Positions 52,716 to 62,635 are shown, numbered from the stretch's first letter. The stretch: DNA of 64,000 nt from CALZKI01 sp045124055 (GCA_045124055.1 JBGVKZ010000009.1:1-64000); one strand, 5' to 3'. Made by a program: numbers and translations. The notes: generated by a model not told the origin, from the letters alone.

Positions 52716-53858
52716 ATGAAACTATCCAAATCAAAATTTTGCCTTTTAACAGTATTTGTCCTTTTATTTATTATTATGCTTATTTTTCTGATTGTAAAGA
52801 GACCTTTTGGCTCAGAAAAATCCGCTAATGATTTCTATGTGGGTGGCGATATATCTTCTCTTATGGAAGTAGAAGAAAACGGCGGCAAATTTTATGATTA
52901 TGATGGCAAAGAAAAAGATGTTCTGGAAATTTTGAAAGAAAATGGTATGGATAGCATTCGTCTGCGTGTGTGGAATGACCCGGTAGATGAGCAGGGTGTT
53001 CCCTATAACAACGGACACAATGATTTGGATACGGCTATCTTTCTTGGGAAACGTGCCAGTGATTTAGGAATGCGTGTGTTAATTGACTTTCATTACTCAG
53101 ATTATTGGGCTGACCCATCAAGTCAAGAAGTGCCAAAAGCGTGGAAAAACCTATCTTTTGACGACAAAGAAACGGCTCTTTATAACTATACCAAATCTTC
53201 TCTAAAAAGCTTGTTAGATGCAGGCGTTAACGTAACTATGGTACAGATAGGTAATGAAACCACTTCCGGACTTGCCGGGGAAACCAAGTGGGAGAAAATC
53301 ACAGCTCTTATGTCCGCAGGTTCTAAAGCTGTCCGTGAAATTTCCTCCGAATATGATAAGGAAATTTTGGTTGCTATGCATTTTACAGAATATGAAAACT
53401 ATGATTGGTATGCAAGTCAATTAGAAAAATATCAGGTAGATTATGATGTGTTTGCATCTTCCTATTATCCTTATTGGCATGGAAGTCTTGAAGAATTAGA
53501 AAAATCACTTAAAAATATTATTGATACCTATGAAAAAAAGGTTTTAATTGTAGAATTTGCTTATCCATATAATTTTGCTAATTTAGATAACCACCCAAAT
53601 GCTATTTCCTGGAATTCTTCTTGTGAATTTCCATATGAGGTAAATAAAGTAGGTCAGCAAGTTGCCATTGAAGACATATATAAAACAGCCATCTCGCTTG
53701 GAGATGACTGCCTGGGTCTGTTTTATTGGGAGCCTGCTTGGATTAATATTCCAGGCTCTGATTATGTTGGCTCTCCCTGGGAAAATCAGGCTCTATTTGA
53801 TAGTGCCGGGAATCCCCTTCCAGCCTTAAGAAGTTTTCTTTTTTCTGAAAACCATTAA
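52716..53858 (+). CDS. GH53 endo-beta-1,4-galactanase, membrane-anchored
   Basis: This 380-residue enzyme cleaves beta-1,4-galactan side chains of pectin. An N-terminal TM segment (about 8-30) has no lipobox, so it is either anchored or cleaved. The GH53 barrel follows with SIRLRVWNDP near the N-terminus, the acid/base Glu in VQIGNETTSG, DVFASSYYPYWHG and the nucleophile Glu in LIVEFAYPY. No dockerin or binding module is seen. AAGGAG lies nine bases before ATG 52716. No galactan transporter lies beside it. Confidence 0.9.
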   Translation: MKLSKSKFCLLTVFVLLFIIMLIFLIVKRPFGSEKSANDFYVGGDISSLMEVEENGGKFYDYDGKEKDVLEILKENGMDSIRLRVWNDPVDEQGVPYNNGHNDLDTAIFLGKRASDLGMRVLIDFHYSDYWADPSSQEVPKAWKNLSFDDKETALYNYTKSSLKSLLDAGVNVTMVQIGNETTSGLAGETKWEKITALMSAGSKAVREISSEYDKEILVAMHFTEYENYDWYASQLEKYQVDYDVFASSYYPYWHGSLEELEKSLKNIIDTYEKKVLIVEFAYPYNFANLDNHPNAISWNSSCEFPYEVNKVGQQVAIEDIYKTAISLGDDCLGLFYWEPAWINIPGSDYVGSPWENQALFDSAGNPLPALRSFLFSENH

Positions 53859-54272
53859 TTTACTGAAAACATAGTTCAGTACAGTAACAATTACCGCTGA
53901 AATAAAAGTTGCAATCCAATCCGCATATGGAACATTCCATTTCACTAACAACGGTGGCAAAACCCCCATCGTCAACATATCCGTAAACAATGTTACGACT
54001 CTGGATAAGGTAAATGCCATAAATTCTTTCAGAATCTTTGGATTTTTACTTAAAAATACATATTTTCTATTGGTTACATAAGCAAATAAAACGCCCGCTA
54101 CCCAACGTAAAATAACCGCCACCTGCATCTGAAGGGCACTATTTTCTACATCTAACACAAACTTAAGTAAGCCGTAAGTTCCCCAACTGACAACGGTTGT
54201 TAAAACACCCACGATTAAATACACAATTAATTCTCTGTATTTTATCATAAGTTCCTTTATCTTTTTTATCAT
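53826..54272 (-). CDS. GtrA family membrane protein
   Basis: This 148-residue protein has four helices typical of GtrA (LIVYLIVGVLTTVVSWGTYG, RWVAGVLFAYVTNRKYVF, AVIVTVLNYVFSKLMVF). GtrA proteins are thought to move polyprenyl-linked sugars across the membrane for cell-surface glycosylation. GAAAGG precedes the ATG. Its 3' end overlaps the convergent GH53 gene by 33 bp. Confidence 0.9.
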   Translation of the reverse strand: MIKKIKELMIKYRELIVYLIVGVLTTVVSWGTYGLLKFVLDVENSALQMQVAVILRWVAGVLFAYVTNRKYVFLSKNPKILKEFMAFTLSRVVTLFTDMLTMGVLPPLLVKWNVPYADWIATFISAVIVTVLNYVFSKLMVFRKKKTS

Positions 54273-54420
54273 ATCCTATTACCTTTCTTTTGCATCACTT
54301 CAACATAGGCTATTATATATAGTTTTTCAAAAAATAGCAAATTTTATATATGTATCAGACAAAATATGCTAAAATAAGCTTTGCGAGTATAAGCAGGATA
54401 TATAGAAAGTAGGTAAATTT

Positions 54421-55308
54421 ATGAACGCTCAAGCAACAGATACATCAAAGGCAATCGCCAGAATGCAGCTTATTTTTGCTATGACCATATTCGGAACTAT
54501 TGGTGTTTTCGTTAAATATATTCCTCTGCCTTCCAGTATGATTGCCTGTGTACGCGGTTTTGTAGGCGTTGCTTTTCTTTTATGGATGAGCCTTATCACG
54601 AAACGAAAAATTTCCTTTGCAAATATCAAGAAAAATCTTCTACTTTTATGTATCTCCGGTGTATTTATTGGTATTAACTGGATTTTACTCTTTGAATCCT
54701 ATCGTTATACCAGTGTAGCCACAGCCACTTTATGCTATTATATGGCACCCATTTTTGTTACTCTTGCTTCTCCCTTTGTTTTAAAAGAGAAGCTCACTGT
54801 CAAAAAAGGCATCTGTATTTTCCTTGCATTAGTGGGTATGGTTTTCGTATCCGGAGTTTTGAATGTAGATTCTTTGCAAATAAGTACTATGGGGATTTTC
54901 TGCGGCATTGGTGCGGCATTTTTCTACGCCTGCGTTATCTTATTCAATAAGCATATGAAAGAGATTTCCTCTTACGATATGACTATGACACAATTATTGA
55001 TAGCCGCTATGGTTATTTTACCTTATGTTCTTTTTACTGAGAATCTTTCTACGATAACACTAACGGTTTCTTCTATCATTTTATTATTGGTGTTAGGAAT
55101 CCTTCATACCGGCCTTGCTTATATGATTTATTTTTCTTCTATTACAAAACTAAAGGCTCAAACAGTGGCAATTTTTAGTTATATCGACCCTGTGGTTGCC
55201 ATTATTTTGTCTGCACTTTTCTTAAAAGAAAAATTGGACCTATATAGCATCATCGGAGCTATTCTCATTTTAGGTTCTACTTTCCTAAGTGAATTAAAAT
55301 CCAAATAG
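54421..55308 (+). CDS. EamA/DMT-family transporter
   Basis: This 295-residue permease has ten helices and two EamA repeats. Motifs are FAMTIFGTIGVFVKYI at the start, YRYTSVATATLCYYMAPIFV, and SYIDPVVAIILSALFLKEKL in the second half. The substrate is unknown. It is the second member of its family in the window (the first at 18.9 kb), but the two are not close copies. The 3' end overlaps the convergent HMA gene by 15 bp. Confidence 0.87.
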   Translation: MNAQATDTSKAIARMQLIFAMTIFGTIGVFVKYIPLPSSMIACVRGFVGVAFLLWMSLITKRKISFANIKKNLLLLCISGVFIGINWILLFESYRYTSVATATLCYYMAPIFVTLASPFVLKEKLTVKKGICIFLALVGMVFVSGVLNVDSLQISTMGIFCGIGAAFFYACVILFNKHMKEISSYDMTMTQLLIAAMVILPYVLFTENLSTITLTVSSIILLLVLGILHTGLAYMIYFSSITKLKAQTVAIFSYIDPVVAIILSALFLKEKLDLYSIIGAILILGSTFLSELKSK

Positions 55309-55539
55309 GGATTTGTATGGCTCTTTTTTTATTTCCACAACCTTATAACCGGTTTCTTCCTCAATCACTTTTTTAACTTTTTCTGTATCAATATCTTCTT
55401 TTATAAGCATCACTGTCTCTTTATCTATATGAGAAGATTTTACTTTCTTTGGGGAAAAAGCACTGTGGATGGCTTCGTTTACATGTCTTTCACAATTTCC
55501 ACACATCATACCTTCGATTTTTACTGTTATTTTAAACAT
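55294..55539 (-). CDS. Heavy-metal-associated (HMA) domain protein
   Basis: This 81-residue protein has the ferredoxin-like HMA fold with the metal motif GMMCGNCERHV and KKVIEEETGYKVVEI near the end. It resembles CopZ-like copper chaperones, but the spacing and charged middle (FSPKKVKSSHIDKETVML) look divergent. No copper ATPase lies nearby. AAGGAG precedes the ATG. Confidence 0.85.
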   Translation of the reverse strand: MFKITVKIEGMMCGNCERHVNEAIHSAFSPKKVKSSHIDKETVMLIKEDIDTEKVKKVIEEETGYKVVEIKKEPYKSLFGF

Positions 55540-56086
55540 AAAGTTCTCCTTCTTTCTCTGCTTTAATTAGTCAATACTAACCAAACAAATTATATGCTTT
55601 ACCCAAGAAAATGTCAATGATTGGTAATTTATGTGATGAACTTAGAGGAAATCCTACCGCAAAGGAACTCCTCTAAGCCCTTCACAACTAATACATATGT
55701 TGTCTCTCACAATGGATAGAAAAAAAATGCAAAGCTACGAAATCGAATGGTAAATTTATAGATAATCAAGATTTGTCCTGGATAACTTTTGTCTGAACAG
55801 ACTGCAATGTGTAAAAAGATATGTTTTACCTATTTTAATTCTGATTCGCAATTTCCCCCTACTTTGTTTTGCTTTTACAATATCACAATATAAAATAATA
55901 AAATTTCAATGGGATATCTAGGCAGATAAGCCTGATGTATATAAATACATTTGATATGTATCAGTGGTTTTATCATACTGAAATCACCATTTTTTGTCAA
56001 TAAAAAAGAGGAGGTTTTCGACATTTTTCGACCTTTCTTAAGTGCGATTTCCCTATGAGTATTTTCCTTTATACTTTCCGTGAATT
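55540..56086. other. Non-coding stretch with large imperfect hairpins
   Basis: About 550 bp between the HMA and TetR genes hold no credible gene. A hairpin at 55633-55685 has a 9-bp perfect stem (CTTAGAGGA with TCCTCTAAG) and inner TCC/GGA, flanked by GTGA and TTCAC. A second dyad lies near 55961-55986 (TCAGT with ACTGA). A short direct repeat TTTTCGAC occurs twice at about 56016-56028. These may be remnants of a mobile element or a structured RNA; I recognise none. Confidence 0.4.
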
Positions 56087-56650
56087 TTATTTGGTACCTA
56101 TGATACCTTTTATTACCTTTTCCGCCTGAATGGTCAGTTCATCTAAAGTCATTGGCACATGCCCTTCAAACCATTCTCTATATAAATTGCTCAATCCACC
56201 TGCACTAAAGCGTACTTTAAATGCGTACTGTTCATAATTTTCTCCTGCAAAATCCATTTCGTGTTCTAAAAGATAGTCCAGTACTACCTGAACTAACTGT
56301 TCCTCAATAAAAATGGACGCACTGGAATTCATAATTTTACGATAAAAATCCAGGTTTTCCTCCAAAATCGTCTGAACCTGTGTTAGTAGAGCATGGGGCA
56401 TATCCATAAGAGAAGATTGTGACATAGCAATGGCATCACGAATGCTGGAAAACGCTTCTTCGACCCAATGATTAATAACATCCTTAATATCCTTATAATG
56501 TGCATAAAATGTACCCCTGTTAATTTCTGCACGTTTCACTACGTCTGTAACGGTAATTTTATCCAACTGTTTTTCCAATAATAAATCCACTAAAGCCTCA
56601 TTAATCAGCTTTCTGGAACGAATTGCACTTCTATACTCTGCCTTTGCCAT
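56087..56650 (-). CDS. TetR-family transcriptional regulator
   Basis: This 187-residue protein has an N-terminal helix-turn-helix (LDKITVTDVVKRAEINRGTF followed by YAHYKDIKDVIN) and a C-terminal ligand domain (TetR_C_8-like). It is divergent from the MMPL transporter gene, with an operator-like dyad between them, so it probably represses the transporter and surface-protein genes. The inducer is unknown. AGGAG precedes the ATG. Confidence 0.88.
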   Translation of the reverse strand: MAKAEYRSAIRSRKLINEALVDLLLEKQLDKITVTDVVKRAEINRGTFYAHYKDIKDVINHWVEEAFSSIRDAIAMSQSSLMDMPHALLTQVQTILEENLDFYRKIMNSSASIFIEEQLVQVVLDYLLEHEMDFAGENYEQYAFKVRFSAGGLSNLYREWFEGHVPMTLDELTIQAEKVIKGIIGTK

Positions 56651-56669
56651 AACTACTCCTAAATAAAAC

Positions 56670-56694
56670 TGAACAGTTTAGAGGATTCTGTTCA
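56670..56694. promoter_or_regulatory. Probable TetR operator
   Basis: TGAACAG and CTGTTCA form a perfect 7-bp inverted repeat with 11 bp between. It sits 20 bp upstream of the tetR start and 30 bp before the -35 of the MMPL promoter, a typical autoregulatory position. Binding is inferred. Confidence 0.6.
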
Positions 56695-56723
56695 AAATTA
56701 ATAATCATTTAATAATTTGTCGG

Positions 56724-56752
56724 TTGTAATAATATTTCTTTATTATTATAAT
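56724..56752 (+). promoter_or_regulatory. Promoter of the MMPL-GLUG unit
   Basis: TTGTAA (56724-56729), 17 bp, then TATAAT (56747-56752) is a good sigma-A match. The MMPL ATG follows 68 bp downstream with AAGGAG at 56809-56814. Confidence 0.6.
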
Positions 56753-56819
56753 GAAAAAACGCAAAAATCAACACGTATCTAATTTTGTAATTGTGATTCA
56801 ATTTGTATAAGGAGTCTTT

Positions 56820-59306
56820 ATGTCAAATTCAACCTCTGAAAAGAAAAAATCTAGCACAAATTTTATGGAAAAACTGGCTGCTTTTATTGTTGATAAACGT
56901 CATTTGTTTTTCCTGCTTTATTCTTTTGCACTCATTTTCTGTTTGTTCTCTATGAATTGGGTTGAAGTAGAAAATGACGTTACTACCTATTTGCCAGAAG
57001 AAACAGAAACAAGGCAAGGTATTGAGGCAATGAATGAAAATTTCACGACCTTTGCCTCTGGCAGATTGATGGTTTCTAATATTACTTTGGAAACTGCCGA
57101 AGAAATCTGCACACTTCTTGAGGATACCGAAGGTATCGATATGGTAACATTTGACGATTCCGATGAACATTATTATGATGCTTCTGCTTTATATGACATC
57201 AGCTTTGAAGGTGGCACGATGGACGAAATCAGTACATCTGCCATAGAATCTATCAAAGCGGACTTAGCCGGATATGACTATTATCTGGATACCACCGTAG
57301 GATATGATGAAAATGCTACTTTGCGACAGGAAATGACTACAATTTTAATTGTAGCAGCAATTATCATCGTCCTGGTACTGACTTTAACTTCCCGTTCTTA
57401 TGCAGAAGTTCCTGTATTAATTCTTACCTTTGGTGTGGCGGCTTTGTTAAATATGGGTACGAACTTCCTCTGCGGTAAAATCAGTTTTATTTCTGACTCT
57501 ATCGCCGTAGTACTTCAATTAGCCCTTGCCATTGACTATGCCATTATTTTGTGTCACCGATTTTCTGACGAGCACGAAACCAAACCGGCAAGAGAAGCTT
57601 GTATCATTGCACTAAGCAAATCCATTCCGGAAATCAGTGCTTCTTCAATGACTACTATTAGTGGTCTTGCAGCCCTTGGTTTTATGGAATTTGCTATTGG
57701 ATTAGATATGGCGATTGTTCTGATTAAGGCGATTTTCTTAAGTCTTCTTTCTGTCTTTACTTTGATGCCTGGTCTTCTGATTTTATTTAGTCCACTAATT
57801 GATAAAACAAAACATAAAAAAATATTGCCAAATATTACTCTAATCGGAAAATTAGCGGTTAAAGCAAGACGTGTGATACCACCTCTCTTTTTAGTCCTAT
57901 TAGTAGTTGCTTTTTGTCTTTCTAATCAATGTCCGTATGCATATAGCTACAACGACTTGGAAACTGCCAAAATGAGTGAACGTCAGGAAGCTTATTTTGA
58001 AATAAAGGATACTTTCGGAGCCAACAATATGGTTGCCTTAGTCGTCCCAAGTGGCAATTATGACGCGGAAAAGGAAATTTTGTCACGGCTGGAAGAATAT
58101 GATGAAGTGAAAAGTACAATGGGTCTTTCCAATGTGGAAGCTATGGACGGATATATGCTGACAGATAGTGTGACTCCAAGACAATTATCAGAATTAGTTG
58201 GATTAGATTATGAGGTTGCACAAGTCTTATATAGTGCATACGCTTTAGAAAATAATCAATATGGGGAAATTATCAGTGGTATTGAAGATTATGGTGTTCC
58301 CCTTTTTGATATGTTTCTGTATTTAAAAGATGAAATGGAAACCAGAAATATCACTTTCGATGGGGAAGAACAGGAAATGCTGGACGAACTTTTCGACCAG
58401 TTAGAAAAAGCTCAATTACAGTTACAAAATGAAAATTACAGCCGAATGGTTGTGTACTTAAATCTCCCGGAGGAGAGCGATGAGACTTATGCTTTTCTGG
58501 ATGAAATCCGCTCAGTTATGGGCGAATACTATGAAGGGGATTATTATGTAGTCGGTAACTCCACAAGCTCCAGAGATTTGGCATCTTCCTTTGTTAATGA
58601 TAACCTATTAATCAGTATTTTATCTGCTTTATTCGTTATCATTGTACTTTTATTTACGTTCCAGTCAGCAGGGCTTCCAGTTCTGTTGATAGTCGTAATT
58701 CAAGGAAGTATTTGGATAAATTTCTCCTTCCCTATTTTACTGGAACAGCCACTTTATTTCCTCGGCTATTTGATTGTGCAGGCAATACAGATGGGTGCAA
58801 ACATCGACTATGCGATTGTGATTTCCAGTCATTATCAGGAATGTAAAAAATCGATGCCCCACAAGCAGGCAATTATTGAAGCGTTAAATGCTTCTTTTCC
58901 AACAGTATTTACTTCCGGAACAATTTTGGCAGCAGCCGGTTTATTGATTGGTAACTTGTCGGCACAGCCGGTTGTTTCCATAATGGGTACTTGCCTTGGT
59001 AGAGGTACTATTATTTCTATCTTCCTTGTACTCTTGATTCTTCCTTCCATTTTAGTACTTGGTGATTCCATCATTGAAAGAACCAGTTTCAAAATGAAAG
59101 GAATCGACCTGAATATTAAAAATACCAGCGGAACTATGCATGTTCAGGGACATTTGCGTGGTTACATTTCTGGTGTGGTAGATGCAGACTTTAACGGTAT
59201 TTTACACGGACAGATGAATGTTTCTGTTTCCACGGATACCGACATTCAAAAATTGCCGGAAGAAAATGCAGAAGAAAATGTGGAAGGAGGAGATTATCAT
59301 GCGTAA
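56820..59306 (+). CDS. MMPL/RND-family transporter
   Basis: This 828-residue transporter has two MMPL halves, each with one helix, a large extracytoplasmic domain and five helices. The proton-relay motif occurs in both halves: LALAIDYAIILCHRF and MGANIDYAIVISSHY. The C-terminal cytoplasmic tail is Glu- and Asn-rich. MMPL proteins move lipids, glycolipids or drugs. The gene is divergent from a TetR regulator. Its end overlaps the start of the GLUG protein by 8 bp, so both are made together. Homologs in Firmicutes include YdfJ/YdgH-type proteins. Confidence 0.9.
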   Translation: MSNSTSEKKKSSTNFMEKLAAFIVDKRHLFFLLYSFALIFCLFSMNWVEVENDVTTYLPEETETRQGIEAMNENFTTFASGRLMVSNITLETAEEICTLLEDTEGIDMVTFDDSDEHYYDASALYDISFEGGTMDEISTSAIESIKADLAGYDYYLDTTVGYDENATLRQEMTTILIVAAIIIVLVLTLTSRSYAEVPVLILTFGVAALLNMGTNFLCGKISFISDSIAVVLQLALAIDYAIILCHRFSDEHETKPAREACIIALSKSIPEISASSMTTISGLAALGFMEFAIGLDMAIVLIKAIFLSLLSVFTLMPGLLILFSPLIDKTKHKKILPNITLIGKLAVKARRVIPPLFLVLLVVAFCLSNQCPYAYSYNDLETAKMSERQEAYFEIKDTFGANNMVALVVPSGNYDAEKEILSRLEEYDEVKSTMGLSNVEAMDGYMLTDSVTPRQLSELVGLDYEVAQVLYSAYALENNQYGEIISGIEDYGVPLFDMFLYLKDEMETRNITFDGEEQEMLDELFDQLEKAQLQLQNENYSRMVVYLNLPEESDETYAFLDEIRSVMGEYYEGDYYVVGNSTSSRDLASSFVNDNLLISILSALFVIIVLLFTFQSAGLPVLLIVVIQGSIWINFSFPILLEQPLYFLGYLIVQAIQMGANIDYAIVISSHYQECKKSMPHKQAIIEALNASFPTVFTSGTILAAAGLLIGNLSAQPVVSIMGTCLGRGTIISIFLVLLILPSILVLGDSIIERTSFKMKGIDLNIKNTSGTMHVQGHLRGYISGVVDADFNGILHGQMNVSVSTDTDIQKLPEENAEENVEGGDYHA

Positions 59307-61947
59307 ATCACGAAATATTTTTCTTAGTATTTTGGTATGTCTTAGCTTGTTTCTTTCACTTCCACTGTCCTCTTTTGCCGTAGAAAAGAAAGAGGAAATA
59401 GAAACAGAGGATACGGAGAATGTTTTGACCATTTCTACGGTGGAGGAATTTCTTGCCTTTAGTGAAAATTGTCGTTTAGATAGTTACAGTAAAGACTTAA
59501 CCGTTGTTTTAAATAATGACATTGATTTAACTGACGTAGAATTTGATGGAATTCCTTTATTCTGTGGCACTTTCGAAGGGGAACACCACCGAATCAAAGG
59601 TTTATCTATCACAAGCGATGGCTCAAACAAAGGGCTTTTTCGCTATTTAGAAAAAACCGCCGTTGTCAATGATTTAATTGTAGAGGGAAAACTGTTTCCA
59701 GAGGGCAGCCGAAATGTTATTGGTGGTATTGCCGGTAATAATGCCGGTATCATTAAAAATTGCGTATTTTCCGGCTCTGTAACTGGTTCAGATAGCATTG
59801 GTGGTTTAGTTGGTATTAACGAACTAACCGGAATCATTGAAAACTGTCAGGTATATGGTACTATTCACGGAGACCACTTTGTAGGCGGCGTTGCTGGAGA
59901 AAATAATGGTGTCATTCGTAACTGCCAGAATTTGACTAAAATTAACACCACTGCGGAAGAAAACAGTGTTGAAATCTCGGATATTACTTTAAACTCTATG
60001 ACTTCTTCCGAATCCGCTATTACCGCCACAGATATCGGTGGCGTCACTGGGTCTAATAGTGGCGTTATCCGAAATTGTGAAAACCACGGTGATATCGGTT
60101 ATCAACATATTGGTTACAACATTGGTGGTATTGCCGGAAGTCAATCTGGCTATATTACTGATTGTACCAATTATGCAGATATTTTAGGTCGTAAAGAAGT
60201 CGGCGGTATTGTCGGTCAAATGGAGCCTGCTGCTACTTTTGAATATAAAGCAGATACTTTCCAGATATTAGAAGGTCAGCTAGATACCTTGGCAGACTTG
60301 ACCAAACACGCTGCCACTAATTCAAACAGCGAAGCTTCTGTAAGTGATGAAAATTTAGACAGTTTATCCAACGATATTAATAATGCCCAGAATGCTCTGG
60401 ACCAGATAACTTCGGAAAATGGAACTTATGACCCAGACAGTATGACTGCTGCCCAAAATAACTTAGCAGGAAGTTTGTCCAGTATGCTTGGGACTACCGG
60501 TCAAATCGTTGAAGATAATCAATCCGCCTCTGATTCAATCAGTAGTGATTTACAGGCAATAATCAACCAGACCAGTGCTATCAGCTCCACACTCAGCAAT
60601 GCTTCTTCTAACCTTGGTGGTAGTTTTTCCGATGTCTCCGATGACGATACGCAGGCAGATACCATAGGTAAAGTGGCAAATTGTCTGAATCTGGGGTTCA
60701 TTGGTGCTGATTTGAATGTAGGTGGTATTTCTGGTGCAGTTACTTTGGAAAATGATTTAGACCCGGAAGAAGATATTGATATCACAGGAAACGAATCGCT
60801 CAATTTTGACTATGAAGTACGTGCTGTTATCAGAAATTGTGAAAATCAAGGTACGATTGATGCCAAGAGACAAAATGCTGGCGGTATTGCAGGCTATATT
60901 TCTATTGGTCTTGTGCACAGCTCAGTAAACACTGGAAATATAAATGCCACTGGAGCAGATTATGTAGGCGGTATCGTTGGGCAAAGCGAAGGTTATATCC
61001 GAAATTGTGATACAAAATGCATTCTCTCTGCTGCTTCTTACGTCGGTGGTATTTCCGGATTGGCCACTACGGTTTCTGATTGCCGTAGTATGATTCAAAT
61101 AGAAGATGCTACTGAAAGAATCGGTGGTGTTTTAGGTCAGGCTTCTACTGATGCCACGATTGAAAATAACTACTTCCTTCCTGTGAAAACAGATTTAGGC
61201 GGTATCGACGGTATTAGTTATGAGTCTCGTGCTAAATCGCTTTCTAAAGAAGAATTTTTTGCCCTGGAAAATATACCTTCTATGTACGAAACACAGACTC
61301 TCCGCTTTATATTTGATGGAGGTTCTAGCAAAAATATTACGGTAAATTTTGGAGAAAGAATCAACGTTTCCGATATTCCATCTGTTCCAAAGAAAGAAGG
61401 TTACAGAGGTACTTGGGAAGGATATGACGAATTGATTTCTTCTGAAATCGTTTTTGATGCCACTTTTACCTGCGTATATACACCTTTAAATACCACGATT
61501 CAAAGCCGGGATTTGAGTGAAAATGGATTACCTATCCTATTAGCTCAGGGGGAATTTGTAACGGAAAATTCCATTTTCCTTTCTGCTTTGGAAGAAGATT
61601 TACCACATAAGGTGGGAGATTCCGTGATTGAAAAATACGAATTTACCCTGCCAAGAAGCAATACACCTATTACTTTGCGTTGTTTATTACCACAAGGCTA
61701 TGACCCAAAGAACGTTTCCTTATTCGTTCGCGATGCAGACGACAACTGGAATAAGGTCGACTTTGAAGTAAAAGGCAGTTATCTGGTCTTCTCCATTGAT
61801 GAGGGGGATAACGCATTTTATTCGGTATATAATAAGACCCACTACCTATTTGAGCTTGCCATAGGTAGTGCCGGTATTTCGATTGTTGTCATTCTTTTAT
61901 TTAATGCAATCATTCGAAAAAATAAGAGGAAAAAGAAAGTAAAATAG
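59299..61947 (+). CDS. Large GLUG-repeat surface protein, membrane-anchored
   Basis: This 882-residue exported protein has a signal peptide (1-27, LFLSLPLSSFA). A region of GLUG repeats follows (about 130-230, 240-330 and 520-640: IGGIAGNNAGIIKNC, IGGLVGINELTGIIENC, VGGVAGENNGVIRNC, YVGGIVGQSEGYIRNC) which likely forms a beta-helix. A Ser/Asn-rich helical segment lies at about 350-465. The C-terminus has a single TM helix (LFELAIGSAGISIVVILLF) and a basic tail. The ATG at 59299 has GGAGGAG upstream and overlaps the MMPL stop, so translation is coupled. Confidence 0.85.
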   Translation: MRKSRNIFLSILVCLSLFLSLPLSSFAVEKKEEIETEDTENVLTISTVEEFLAFSENCRLDSYSKDLTVVLNNDIDLTDVEFDGIPLFCGTFEGEHHRIKGLSITSDGSNKGLFRYLEKTAVVNDLIVEGKLFPEGSRNVIGGIAGNNAGIIKNCVFSGSVTGSDSIGGLVGINELTGIIENCQVYGTIHGDHFVGGVAGENNGVIRNCQNLTKINTTAEENSVEISDITLNSMTSSESAITATDIGGVTGSNSGVIRNCENHGDIGYQHIGYNIGGIAGSQSGYITDCTNYADILGRKEVGGIVGQMEPAATFEYKADTFQILEGQLDTLADLTKHAATNSNSEASVSDENLDSLSNDINNAQNALDQITSENGTYDPDSMTAAQNNLAGSLSSMLGTTGQIVEDNQSASDSISSDLQAIINQTSAISSTLSNASSNLGGSFSDVSDDDTQADTIGKVANCLNLGFIGADLNVGGISGAVTLENDLDPEEDIDITGNESLNFDYEVRAVIRNCENQGTIDAKRQNAGGIAGYISIGLVHSSVNTGNINATGADYVGGIVGQSEGYIRNCDTKCILSAASYVGGISGLATTVSDCRSMIQIEDATERIGGVLGQASTDATIENNYFLPVKTDLGGIDGISYESRAKSLSKEEFFALENIPSMYETQTLRFIFDGGSSKNITVNFGERINVSDIPSVPKKEGYRGTWEGYDELISSEIVFDATFTCVYTPLNTTIQSRDLSENGLPILLAQGEFVTENSIFLSALEEDLPHKVGDSVIEKYEFTLPRSNTPITLRCLLPQGYDPKNVSLFVRDADDNWNKVDFEVKGSYLVFSIDEGDNAFYSVYNKTHYLFELAIGSAGISIVVILLFNAIIRKNKRKKKVK

Positions 61948-62110
61948 GAAATAGCGAAGTATAATCATGACCACCCGTCCAACGGGTGGTTTGCTCGCCC
62001 CTATAAGGGGCAGTTACCGGCCAGCGCCTAAAGACGCTGGCTTTCACTTTGTTCAAGCCTTTAACGCCCTTGACTCGTCGCAGCCCTTGAAAGGGCGCTT
62101 GTATTACCGG

Positions 62111-62566
62111 CTACCCCTTGAAGGGGTCTTCATACTCTTTTACACTTAATTTGTCCATTGCAATATCGTAACTCTCTTGCTCTTGTATATACTTTTTAAT
62201 GGTTGCCTCATTAAGCCCCACTGTGCTTACATAATATCCTTCTGCCCAGAAATGTCTGTTCCCGAATTTATATTTCAGGTTTGCGTGCTTGTCGAATATC
62301 ATTAATGCACTTTTCCCTTTTAGATATCCCATAAACTGTGATACACTTATTTTGGGTGGAATACTCACTAACATATGGATGTGGTCTGACATCAGATGTC
62401 CTTCTATAATTTCCACTCCCTTATATGCGCATAGTTGTTTTATTATTTCCCTTATACTTTCTTTGTATTGATTATAAATAACTTTTCTCCTATACTTTGG
62501 AGTGAACACTATGTGGTACTTACACGTCCATTTAGTGTGTGCTAAACTATTTGCCTTATTGGCCAT
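62111..62566 (-). CDS. tnpA: IS200/IS605-family Y1 HUH transposase TnpA
   Basis: This 151-residue single-strand transposase has KYHIVFTPKYRRKVIY at the N-terminus, the HUH metal motif HIHMLVSIPP and the nucleophilic Tyr in ATIKKYIQEQ. The catalytic residues look intact. The start is ATG 62566 with AAAGG upstream; a GTG at 62575 would overlap that site. The ribosome site lies in a strong hairpin. The C-terminal codons form the small palindrome ACCCCTTGAAGGGGT. Confidence 0.9.
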   Translation of the reverse strand: MANKANSLAHTKWTCKYHIVFTPKYRRKVIYNQYKESIREIIKQLCAYKGVEIIEGHLMSDHIHMLVSIPPKISVSQFMGYLKGKSALMIFDKHANLKYKFGNRHFWAEGYYVSTVGLNEATIKKYIQEQESYDIAMDKLSVKEYEDPFKG

Positions 62567-62570
62567 TAAG

Positions 62571-62635
62571 ATCACCTTTCCTTTCGCTATAAATTGGCTT
62601 GAACAACCTCATTATAGCGGAAAGGTGATTTTTTT
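62571..62635. promoter_or_regulatory. Hairpin sequestering the tnpA ribosome site
   Basis: ATCACCTTTC (62571-62580) plus CGCTATAA (62585-62592) pair with TTATAGCG (62612-62619) plus GAAAGGTGAT (62620-62629); the only bulge is CTTT. The tnpA ribosome site AAAGGTGAT is one arm in the minus-strand transcript. In the plus direction six T follow, so it would also act as a terminator. IS200 elements are known to limit tnpA this way. Confidence 0.75.

Noticed and set aside
61971..62127. Hairpin series read as a CRISPR or ncRNA array
   Set aside because: The palindromes differ in sequence and lie at the end of an IS200-type element, so terminal structures are the better explanation.
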